A stretch of DNA of 15,224 nucleotides from Stramenopiles sp. TOSAG23-2. Its lineage: Eukaryota > Sar. The position numbers and the translations under genes are program-made. Positions 1 to 6,967 of this stretch are shown one piece after another; within the stretch, counting starts at the first letter, position 1, and each line of letters starts with the position of its first letter. Below the pieces are notes generated by a model. That model was not told the DNA's origin and did not search any database. It saw nothing but the letters and a program-made list of their open reading frames with translations. The stretch is from NCBI GenBank assembly GCA_900128395.1, contig LT649720.1:1-15224 (forward strand), written 5' to 3'.

Positions 1-182
1 GTTTTAATTATTTCAATTATATATATACCCAAAACCAATGCGATGTGCGTGTTCGTCGAGGGTCATCATATTCTGGATACTAATAATACCAGTTCGGTAT
101 TATAATAGAGAGGCATACTGGCATACCAGCATACAACATAGACATACCATTGTACATAAAAATACATATTATGCCTTAATGA

Positions 183-296
183 ATTCAGATAGGTAGTGAA
201 AGTATACAAAATGGTCGTGCTATTCCACCATAATTTTGCCCTAAATTATGGTGGAATAGCACGACCATCTTGTATACTTTCACTACCTATCTGAAT
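183..296. repeat. Long near-perfect inverted repeat (54-bp stem, 6-base loop)
   Basis: Positions 183-236 are the reverse complement of 243-296, separated by the six bases TGCCCT (237-242). I count 53 of 54 matching positions; the one exception is A210 opposite C269. On a transcript of the minus strand that position would be a U-G wobble, so a minus-strand RNA would pair along the full stem. The arms contain no simple repeat and are less AT-rich than their surroundings. It could be a foldback or MITE-like mobile element remnant, or a small-RNA-producing hairpin. Target-site duplications cannot be resolved because the flanking GAAT is part of the palindrome. Confidence 0.9.
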
Positions 297-309
297 AACA
301 GGGGATTTC

Positions 310-355
310 GACGATGACTAGAATCTGGTTAAGACGATGACTAGAATCTGGTTAA
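310..355. repeat. 23-bp perfect tandem duplication
   Basis: Bases 310-332 are repeated exactly at 333-355. The unit begins GACGATGACTAG and ends CTGGTTAA. It lies immediately right of the long hairpin and outside any supported gene. Exact identity suggests a recent slippage or repair event. Confidence 0.9.
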
Positions 356-599
356 GGGAAAATAAACTACAAGGCTTACATAGGCGTGAGCGTATGAGAG
401 TGTATAAAACTGTAACAATAAGTAAACTTCTATTCAAAAAAAAAAAATTAATTTTTTCTTTCTTCCTTATTACCTCCAATTTCCAATTTCCAAAGCAGTT
501 GCCAAAAATAAACAACTCTTATATAGATATTTAATAGATATTCAACAGATGACCTGTCGTCTGGTATATATTATATACACATTATATGTATCAGCAACC

Positions 600-1683
600 A
601 TGGCTAATTTTATTTATAATATATTTCAATTATTTACAAAACGTAAATTTCTATCCCATCGTTTGATTGGATTGGTGTTTTTAATACAATATAGCATATC
701 TACATATTTATTTTTAACTAATTATAAATATTGGTTAAATTCATTGTTTGTAATAACAGTTCCATTGAACTCTGTCATACAATCCATTAATGCTGCACAC
801 ACTTTTACATTTCTTCCGAAGAAAGAAGATCCAGGGTTTGCAGCAGTATCTGATAAATCAGTCTTATCGTATTATACCATAGTGGAAAATTCGTTTTATG
901 CAAGTCAATTATTATTTGCATGTTGCTATTTACATGATAAATATTTTAAAATAATTAGGAAAACTATTATTATTGAAGCAGTATATGTATTTTTCATTTT
1001 TTATTTACGACATTTATGGCCAACTAGTCGTATAAATGCTGCTTTGAAAAATTCTAAAAATAAATCAGATGCAAATAGAAAAACATTGATATTATCATCA
1101 TATGCAATAAAATTCTTTTATTTATTTGCAAAACATTTTATTGGTACATTTCCTTTATATTTGCAGTTTCTCGGCCGCGTCACAAAGGAGATACAATATA
1201 ATTTGTATGGAATCCAAATTTTATCTTCATATGCTGCAACTATTTCAGTAAGTATATATTTAATACTCATTTAATTAAGAATTTTTTGCTAACATATATA
1301 TATATATATATATATAATTTAAAAATTGCCTATAGATTTTTATCCATACGTTAAAATTTAAAAAATGGATCGGTTCAATGACAGCCATGGTTGCATATGA
1401 TATCATTATACCTGGATATGCAATTTTATTTTATCGTATGCGTTATATATTATATGATAATTATGATGTTACGATTATTTGTTTTATTGCTATGATTTTA
1501 AACTTGGCACCAAAAATTAAGTTGAACGAGAAATATGGTATACGGCCATGGTTTATATGGCAGCTATTGGTTGCATATTTGTTTTACAATAAGTATCCAA
1601 TAGATAGTATATTTAGCAATTTAAATACACTACAATTCTATTTCATTTTTGTATTGCTAGGATTGCATTGGTTCAGGTTTTAG
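600..1683 (+). CDS. Conserved-looking multi-pass membrane protein, function unknown (two exons)
   Basis: This is a two-exon gene: exon 1 runs 600-1247 and exon 2 runs 1336-1683, ending in TAG, giving a 331-residue product. The start at 600 is preferred because it sits in ACCATGG; an in-frame ATG at 549 would add 17 residues but has a poorer context. Splicing 1248-1335 joins two same-phase frames without losing a codon, and the junction reads naturally as ATIS-IFIHTLKF. Nine or ten hydrophobic segments are visible, roughly at residues 23-39, 45-63, 91-110, 122-136, 163-183, 201-222, 227-249, 260-274, 286-300 and 314-329. No signal peptide or catalytic motif is seen. Non-hydrophobic stretches such as DPGFAAVSDKSVLSYY, RHLWPTSRI and KNKSDANR look like conserved family signatures rather than random filler. 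I do not recognise a named family, so transport, lipid or scaffolding roles are all open. Confidence 0.78.
1248..1335 (+). other. Spliceosomal intron of the membrane-protein gene (88 bases)
   Basis: The donor is GTAAGT at 1248 and the acceptor is CTATAG ending at 1335. The intron is phase 0. It contains an AT dinucleotide run near 1292-1317 and the branch-like sequence TGCTAAC around 1288. Without splicing, exon 1 reads into a stop (1272-1274) within the intron, whereas removal restores a long hydrophobic frame. Confidence 0.85.
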
Positions 1684-2299
1684 TGAATTTTAGAAGTATG
1701 GTATAAGATCTTGAAGTGCACGGTTGTGGCAAAAAGCCGTGGTTTTGATCACTTTAGCTTGTAGATCTCTACAAGTTTCATTGACCCATTGTGCTTTAAG
1801 CCAGTCTAATTTTTGTTTCGTGGCTGAAGAAAGTATGAATTTTTTGTTGGCCATTTATTTCAAAGATAAAACTGCTAAATCACAAAAACCACCTGCGTGT
1901 TCATCCCGAATGGATAAATAGTTGGTGATGGTGAACGACCTCCGTTGTTGTAATTTTCTTTCCTAGCCTTGGCAAAAAGCCTATTTTTGAGTGACGAGTT
2001 TTGTATGAACCCGACGTCCAGCACGTTCAACAAGAGCGCATGGAAGGATAAAAACCTACTCATGCTTGTAGAGTATTAGTTTTGCAGAGGTGCATTAGAG
2101 CTTTACTATAGTAGGATAGAATATTATTCTTGAGTAATATTGAGCATAATATTTTTACTTAGCACGGGAAGTACGCGAGTAATATTATTATAACTTCGAT
2201 TTTAACACCATCATTTTATATCTATGATTAAATATTAATATGATATATTTAAATATTATTCTCTATTTTAATCATTTATAAATACACACACGCACACTA
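1684..2299. other. Gene-free region, relict-looking sequence
   Basis: No supported gene lies between the convergent membrane-protein and kinase genes. Positions 1700-2060 are less AT-rich than usual intergenic DNA here and hold short ORFs on both strands (1724-1921 plus, 1875-2063 minus) broken by stops. The 12-mer TGGCAAAAAGCC occurs twice, at 1727-1738 and 1970-1981. This could be a decayed mobile element, but no transposase motif is recognisable. The part at 2163-2214 resembles a stretch 3' of MCM4 (see separate entry). Confidence 0.5.
2163..2214. repeat. Dispersed intergenic element, copy A
   Basis: This stretch shares an ordered set of words with 14142-14195: CACGRGAAGT, then ATTATTATAACTT, then GATTTTAAC followed shortly by CATCA. 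The copies differ by insertions of a few to about ten bases. Both lie in 3' flanks of genes (kinase and membrane protein here, MCM4 there). It may be an old repeat family or a conserved 3' regulatory segment. Confidence 0.5.
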
Positions 2300-3805
2300 C
2301 TACTCTCCAAAGTCAACCGGAGTATCTACTCGTTTTCTTCTACGCTCAGCTGACGTTTTTCTTGATCGTGGCGTCAAATTAGTTGAATTGTTACTAGTAT
2401 TGCTATCATTACTATTATCACTATCCGTTCTCTTTCGATTACCACATCTACTATTTGAAACGTCACTATTTTTATCACTTCCGGTGTCCGAATATGTTGA
2501 AGAAAATGAATTTCTTAAATTGTTTTTTTGTTGTTGTTCTAATTTGATTGTTTGGAAGTTTCGTTCCAACTCTTCCATGGATAATGTTCGCTTGTTGAAA
2601 AATGGATGTAAAATGGCCTCTTTAGCATTAATACGTCGTTTAGGGTCTACTGATAACATACGCCTTATTAAATGTTTTGCATTTTCTGAAATATCATCCC
2701 AATATGGGGATGGGAAACCAAATTGACCATTTAATATTCGCTGTTTTAATGATGTACCGACTTCTATATTGCCATCCTTATCATCAAAAAATGGTGGAAA
2801 ACCACTGAGCAATATATATATAACGACACCCATACTCCACATATCTATTTTACCATCATAGCCTTTGCCTACAAGCACTTCAGGTGCTATAAAATAGTCG
2901 GTAAATACAGCAGAATATGCACGTCTACGTATTGGTGCACTACTTTCTTTTTTCAATTGATCGGTTCTAGATCCACGCCGAGGTTTTTGATGTATATGTT
3001 GCGTTAAAACTTTTGCTGCCTCCGTCGTTTGTTTATCATTATTATTTATTGATGATTTTAAATTTAAATTGAACGTAGTCGAGGAATTTGATTTGTCATG
3101 ATCATTATTATTATTTAAATTCATACTATTATTAGTATTAGTTAAGGAACTTTCTCCCATATTGTTTTTCTTTGCCGGTGATTGAGGTGGAGTATTATCA
3201 ATCAAATACCGTGAGCTACCAAAATCAGATAATTTAACAATGATATCATTTAAATTATTTGTAAATGGTTGATATAACAATATATTTTCTGGTTTAATAT
3301 CACGATGTATAATTCCATGGTCTTCCATATATGCAATACCTTTTAATACTTGTAAAGCGACCACTTGTGCCTCCTGCTCGATCAGTTTTCCTTTGTCTAA
3401 TATAACATCGTATAATTCACCACCTTGCATATATTCCAATACAATATAAATCTCTGTATTCGATTCAAAAACATCAAAAATTTTAACAATGGAACTATTT
3501 TTACAATTTTTTTGTACGATAACTTCCCTTTGCAATCTTATTTTATCTTGTACTAAATTTTTTTGTATGATTTTCAATGCTCGCAGTTCCTTCGACGAGT
3601 CTTTCAAACGTACTAATCTAACTGTAGATGATCCACCAGTGCCAATCACTTTTCCAAAGTCATACAATTCAATCAATTGCTGCTTCGTTTTTGCACCTTC
3701 AATTATTCGGTTTGTTTTAGGTGATAGTGAGTTTAGGGAAAGGCCATTATTATTAATGTTGTTGTTGTTGTTGTTATCATTAGACGTCAATGTTAGCGAT
3801 GACAT
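2300..3805 (-). CDS. CAMK-like serine/threonine protein kinase with long activation-segment insert
   Basis: This is an intronless 501-residue protein. Residues 9-20 are an Asn-rich run. The kinase domain spans about 46-403: glycine loop GTGGSSTV (55-62), ATP-anchoring Lys78 in ALKII, likely helix-C Glu94, catalytic HRDIKPEN (167-174, Asp169), DFG (194-196) and APE (307-309). DMWSMGVVIYILLSGFPPFF (321-340) and the C-lobe WDDISENAKHLIRRML pattern point to the CAMK group. All catalytic residues are present, so activity is expected: ATP-dependent phosphorylation of Ser/Thr. DFG and APE are about 110 residues apart instead of the usual 20-30, because of an insert rich in Asn, Ser and Lys (about 203-297). 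The tail (about 430-501) is Ser/Asn/Arg-rich with basic phosphosite-like patches such as RSRKTS. No FHA, PH or calmodulin-binding domain is evident, so the subfamily and substrate cannot be named. The start has A at -3. Confidence 0.93.
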   Translation of the reverse strand: MSSLTLTSNDNNNNNNINNNGLSLNSLSPKTNRIIEGAKTKQQLIELYDFGKVIGTGGSSTVRLVRLKDSSKELRALKIIQKNLVQDKIRLQREVIVQKNCKNSSIVKIFDVFESNTEIYIVLEYMQGGELYDVILDKGKLIEQEAQVVALQVLKGIAYMEDHGIIHRDIKPENILLYQPFTNNLNDIIVKLSDFGSSRYLIDNTPPQSPAKKNNMGESSLTNTNNSMNLNNNNDHDKSNSSTTFNLNLKSSINNNDKQTTEAAKVLTQHIHQKPRRGSRTDQLKKESSAPIRRRAYSAVFTDYFIAPEVLVGKGYDGKIDMWSMGVVIYILLSGFPPFFDDKDGNIEVGTSLKQRILNGQFGFPSPYWDDISENAKHLIRRMLSVDPKRRINAKEAILHPFFNKRTLSMEELERNFQTIKLEQQQKNNLRNSFSSTYSDTGSDKNSDVSNSRCGNRKRTDSDNSNDSNTSNNSTNLTPRSRKTSAERRRKRVDTPVDFGE

Positions 3806-3855
3806 TGTATAGTCTTATCTAATATTAATATATACACAGATACATACACTCACAC

Positions 3856-3890
<35 letters not shown>

Positions 3891-4000
3891 TGCATATATC
3901 TGGTATTTAGTCTATGATATCATCTTGTTTTGTTGTACGTTTCTATAAATATAATATATATCCAACCAATGACAAAAAAAAAAGATATTTTATTATTACA
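3806..4000. repeat. Kinase upstream region with (TATG)n microsatellite
   Basis: The kinase 5' flank contains about eight units of TATG at 3861-3892, preceded by ACAC and ATAT runs. No clear promoter element is recognisable. The right end (3970-4000) is A-rich and leads to the stop of the doubtful minus-strand ORF. Confidence 0.7.
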
Positions 4001-4480
4001 TTAGCACATTAGATCTATTATTATCCAATAGGTATTTAGTGCGTCTTTCAAAGGCCCTGCTAGCATAGACATAGCATTGGTGAGGTCCAAAGGAATCATC
4101 TTTTGATTTAGTTCTTTTATACATTCTTCTTTCATCATCTCTGTTGTTCTTTTTGTTGCTCCATCATCATCATTATTTTTACTTCTTTTAAGCTTTTCTT
4201 TCAATCTTTCATTTTCTCTTCTTAACAAGCCCAACTGTTCAAGACGAGGAAGCGACGATGACGACGACGACGACGCGTTACTTTTCTTTCGTCCACGATG
4301 TCCCCTCTTTTTTTGTTTGAAATTATTTAATCTTGACATGGTTATTGAGTTTTTTCTTCTACCATACCATACAACACAATTATATTGCATTTCTTGTTGA
4401 TCTCCATTCCATACAACACAATTATATACCATTTGATCAGGTATTCCATTAATATCCCATTGATACAATAATTGATCCAT
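4001..4480 (-). CDS. Doubtful small basic coiled-coil protein
   Basis: This is an open frame of 159 codons. I do not recognise a family. The central part looks protein-like: a basic stretch (FKQKKRGHRGRKK, about 53-65), a Ser run (about 70-76), then a heptad-compatible basic and acidic helix LEQLGLLRRENERLKEKLKR (80-99), and a second short charged helix. The combination resembles a nuclear targeting signal plus a leucine-zipper-like coil, but no true bZIP basic region is present. The first 47 residues contain a 14-residue duplication (YNCVVWNGDQQEMQ / YNCVVWYGRRKNSI) produced by a DNA repeat, which looks like non-coding DNA. A start at the ATG at 4339, giving 111 residues beginning MSRLNNF, is more believable. 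It is upstream of, and co-directional with, the kinase. Confidence 0.4.
   Translation of the reverse strand: MDQLLYQWDINGIPDQMVYNCVVWNGDQQEMQYNCVVWYGRRKNSITMSRLNNFKQKKRGHRGRKKSNASSSSSSSLPRLEQLGLLRRENERLKEKLKRSKNNDDDGATKRTTEMMKEECIKELNQKMIPLDLTNAMSMLAGPLKDALNTYWIIIDLMC
4367..4427. repeat. Short direct repeat, 19 bp at 42-bp spacing
   Basis: CCATACAACACAATTATAT occurs at 4367-4385 and 4409-4427. The 42-bp offset is a multiple of three and therefore creates a 14-residue repeat in the overlapping minus-strand frame. Confidence 0.85.
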
Positions 4481-4664
4481 TTTATTATATCCATTGATAC
4501 ATATATTCCACTTAATTATATCACCAGAGACACTATTAGAGACACCATTATTACACCACCATTCACATCAATCATCATTGCCATTGTTATTATTGCTATT
4601 GTAAATACAAAATAACATAAAATATAATTTCAATTGAGATCATTCATCTTGTTATTGTTGGTGT
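4481..4664. other. Short gap before coiled-coil pseudogene
   Basis: This is AT-rich DNA with CAT/CCA-type short repeats (for example two copies of AGAGACAC around 4526-4541). No gene is seen. The stretch ending TTGTTGGTGTAG at about 4665 looks like a possible 3' splice site feeding the coiled-coil frame, so an upstream exon could have existed. Confidence 0.35.
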
Positions 4665-4731
4665 AGAAAAATTGTTTCTAATGCTTTAGCTGATGGCAAA
4701 TGGAAATTAGTGAAAGAAATGGAATTATTAC

Positions 4732-5002
4732 AAAATCAAGCAAAGTTGGCTACTTTAGATGATGAAATTACAGATATAAAAAAACATATTGAAACAGCTT
4801 TTGGTGCTATACAAGATAAGAAGAATTTGATCATTATAAATTAATTTGAAGCCATCAAAAAGATATGATTCAAATTAATGAAGACATTGCTAAACATGAA
4901 AGACATGTGTATGCAAAGAGCAATGCTTGATGAACATGATAAGCAAATTGAAAAATTAACTAAACGCGTTGAAAATATCGAAAAGGAAAAAGAACAATCT
5001 GC
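4732..5002. repeat. Coiled-coil direct repeat, copy 1 (271 bp)
   Basis: This copy aligns end to end with 5173-5446. By eye there is one substitution (A versus G in ATTCAAATT/ATTCGAATT), a 1-base deletion after GAAGCC and a 2-base deletion in GAAAG-ACATG relative to copy 2. The two deletions together restore the frame. The copies are offset by about 441-444 bases, with 170 unique bases between them. Confidence 0.92.
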
Positions 5003-5172
5003 CACAACAAATTTATTAGCTATCTGTGCACCTGATTTAGGGGAAAAAAAATACAGCAAGATGATGAAAAATTTGAACAATGAAGGTAAAGAGTCAAAAA
5101 ATTACAAAAAGGTATCACCATTGGAAAAATGGTTAAAAAAAGAAGTTGCAGAAGACAGAGCTGAAACACTTG

Positions 5173-5446
5173 AAAATCAAGCAAAGTTGGCTACTTTAGA
5201 TGATGAAATTACAGATATAAAAAAACATATTGAAACAGCTTTTGGTGCTATACAAGATAAGAAGAATTTGATCATTATAAATTAATTTGAAGCCGATCAA
5301 AAAGATATGATTCGAATTAATGAAGACATTGCTAAACATGAAAGAGACATGTGTATGCAAAGAGCAATGCTTGATGAACATGATAAGCAAATTGAAAAAT
5401 TAACTAAACGCGTTGAAAATATCGAAAAGGAAAAAGAACAATCTGC
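5173..5446. repeat. Coiled-coil direct repeat, copy 2 (274 bp)
   Basis: This partner of 4732-5002 keeps the uninterrupted frame on both sides of the shared TAA (FEADQKDMIRINEDIAKHER follows it), so it is probably closer to the ancestral sequence than copy 1. Confidence 0.92.
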
Positions 5447-5492
5447 ACCAGCATCATCACAAAAACCTGTCTTGAGAACATGTAAGTTCTAA

Positions 5493-5903
5493 CACATAAA
5501 TCTTCCACATATTTTGGTGATGTGTCCCATTTTGGTTGTTTTTTGAGTTTTTTCATGTACCTGTTAGGGTTATAATTCATACAAGAGGCCACAGCATTAT
5601 AATTATATAGCAATGAATGAAATATTTAATAGCATCATAATTGTATATTACCTGGTACAATATGCTGGCCGGCTGGCCAGCTGGCGGCCTTCGTCGATCA
5701 AATAATAATGCAATAAATCATTACCTGGTATAGCAGTTGCTATCGATAGTGCTATAATAATGCAATAAAAAATAATTAAAAAAAAATAAATAATAAATAT
5801 AATATATATTCATACAACCGGCCAAAATAAGATTGGACATAAAATGTAAAAATATAAAAAAACACTGTACATAATCCACTGTCAATTTAAAAAAAAGAAA
5901 AAC
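5493..5903. other. Intergenic stretch upstream of the GST gene
   Basis: No gene is supported. It holds a small G+C-rich cluster of overlapping GGCC-type palindromes at 5663-5690 (including the perfect 10-mer GCTGGCCAGC at 5672-5681). It also holds two copies of ATAATAATGCAATAAA, near 5702 and 5754, each on one side of an ATTACCTGGTA word that itself recurs near 5647. The remaining 100 bases before 5904 are A-rich and serve as the GST leader. Confidence 0.5.
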
Positions 5904-6672
5904 ATGGTATATGTAGTTCACTACTGGGGAGGCAATGAAAAATTGCACTTCCCAGATTTCAGTGGTAGAGCAGAGCCAGTAATGATGCTATTGGAATATG
6001 CTGGGATAAAGTATCAATTTAAAAGATATGATATCACGGCAGCCCAGAAACCATTTTCAAAATACCTGGCAGATGAACTGTTTCCAGCACAAGCATGCCC
6101 GGTTCTAACTGATGATGATAACTTTAGCCTGTCACAAACAGTTGCAATTATGCATTATCTAGGCCACAAGTATGATGTAGTGCCTGAAGGAGAATATGCA
6201 CAAGCAAACTGCTTGCAAATGGCATTGAATGCTGCTGATATTTGGGCAGAAGGTAAGACAATTCTATTCCCCTAAATCCAAAAAAGATATACCCTCTAAC
6301 ATTCATACACTACACTCCACAGGCTATAAAGAAAGACAAAAGGCAGATGAAGGAGAAGAGTTCTTAAATGAAAGATTGCAAATGTGGATTGATATTGTTG
6401 AAAAATCTATGGCAAAGTTTAATGGAAAATTTGCATTTGGTAATAAGCCATCGTATTGTGATTTTGAGATGTTAAACTCTTTTCGTGTGTTAGAATATTG
6501 TTATGGGAAAAAAACTTTAAATCAATATTATACGCCAGGAATTGAAAGGTATCTAAAAAATGTACTTGAATTGCCACAGATTGTTAATTATTTTAATAAT
6601 ACGCCACAAGGGAAAGAAACTGTTTTATATCCTGGTGTAGATTATGGATCAAGTAAACGTGCAAGACTGTAA
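5904..6672 (+). CDS. Glutathione S-transferase, cytosolic, sigma/mu-like (two exons)
   Basis: Exons 5904-6252 and 6323-6672 give a 232-residue protein, a normal length for a cytosolic GST. It is expected to conjugate glutathione to electrophiles or peroxides as a homodimer in the cytosol. The thioredoxin-like N-terminal domain (about 1-90) begins with VYVVHYW, where Tyr7 is the likely glutathione-activating residue. It continues with FSGRAEPVMMLLEYAG (19-34), typical of sigma/mu/alpha-type GSTs, then CPVLTDDDNFSLSQTVAIMHYL (65-86). There, the cis-Pro position and the SQ pair match the glutathione gamma-glutamyl site. The helical C-terminal domain (about 98-215) has the N-capping box SYCD (160-163). 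There is a slightly long loop after Tyr7 (GGNEKLHFPD), and the C-terminus ends in a short basic tail. The class assignment and substrate are inferred. It is convergent with RPN1. Confidence 0.92.
6253..6322 (+). other. Spliceosomal intron of the GST gene (70 bases)
   Basis: The donor is GGTAAGAC with GT at 6253-6254 and the acceptor is CTCCACAG ending at 6322. It is phase 1: the last base of exon 1 (G6252) joins GC to code Gly117, giving IWAEG-YKERQK. Removing it fuses the GST N-terminal and C-terminal domains in the expected place. Confidence 0.92.
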
Positions 6673-6967
6673 GAAAGAGTTGGAGTATAAAAGGAAAATT
6701 ATAATTTTATACAAATCAATACAAATGCGCATATTTTTTTATTTCATATTATACTATATCTATGATATTAGATTTATTAACACCACACATTTTTGTCTCT
6801 GTCTCACATTTTTTTTCACACACTACAAATCCTGATCAACACACGCAACAATTTTTTTTTGTATACATGCACATACGTTGTATAATATTTTAATATCTCT
6901 CTAGATATATATAAAAAATATGAAATTTGTAAACACATCCTTTGAACAATTAACTCTTTCCCTTTTT
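6673..6967. other. Intergenic region between convergent GST and RPN1
   Basis: This is 295 bases of very AT-rich DNA with no gene. It contains T runs and TTTATT words (near 6737 and 6772) that read AATAAA on the minus strand and could serve as poly(A) signals for RPN1. Two gene 3' ends must be processed here. Confidence 0.4.

Larger units (their letters stand above)
1..599. other. Non-coding left flank with repeats
   Basis: No convincing gene is seen before the membrane-protein start at 600. The two overlapping short ORFs here (318-515 and 337-534) are low-complexity and lie on opposite strands over the same AT-rich DNA. The stretch holds an 8-bp hairpin (83-90 with 96-103, loop AGTTC), a long inverted repeat (183-296) and a 23-bp tandem duplication (310-355). 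It may also contain the promoter of the downstream gene, but no specific promoter element can be defended. Confidence 0.6.
4665..5492 (+). pseudogene. Decayed, internally duplicated coiled-coil gene
   Basis: The frame entering at about 4665 reads NALADGKWKLVKEMELL, then ENQ/QNQ-AKLATLDDEITDIKKH and onward to a TAA at 4842-4844. A second frame (4878-5285, 135 codons) continues as a charged coiled coil (DEHDKQIEKLTKRVENIEKE) and runs into a second copy of the AKLATLDDE block, again ending at the same TAA (5283-5285). The third segment continues in frame from 5286 through 5492. Both copies therefore share a stop inside otherwise continuous heptad-rich coding sequence, and the first copy also has a 1-base and a 2-base deletion. 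The segments are Glu/Lys/Asp-rich and strongly alpha-helical; no enzymatic motif is visible and I recognise no family. GTAAGT at 5482 could be a splice donor, so a longer spliced gene is an alternative. The internal stops make an intact product unlikely. Confidence 0.6.

Noticed and set aside
318-534. Overlapping 65-codon frames on both strands left of the membrane protein
   Set aside because: Opposite-strand frames over the same AT-rich DNA, low complexity, with no family-like content; one reads through the 23-bp duplication.
1724-2063. Two short frames, one per strand, possibly a transposase remnant
   Set aside because: No DDE, HTH or reverse-transcriptase motif could be recognised, so only a relict-region note is kept.
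4842-5285. Idea that TAA is read as an amino acid (ciliate-like code) because it interrupts the coiled-coil frame
   Set aside because: MCM4, GST and RPN1 all end in TAA exactly where their families end, and the kinase and membrane protein end in TAG, so both codons act as stops in this genome.
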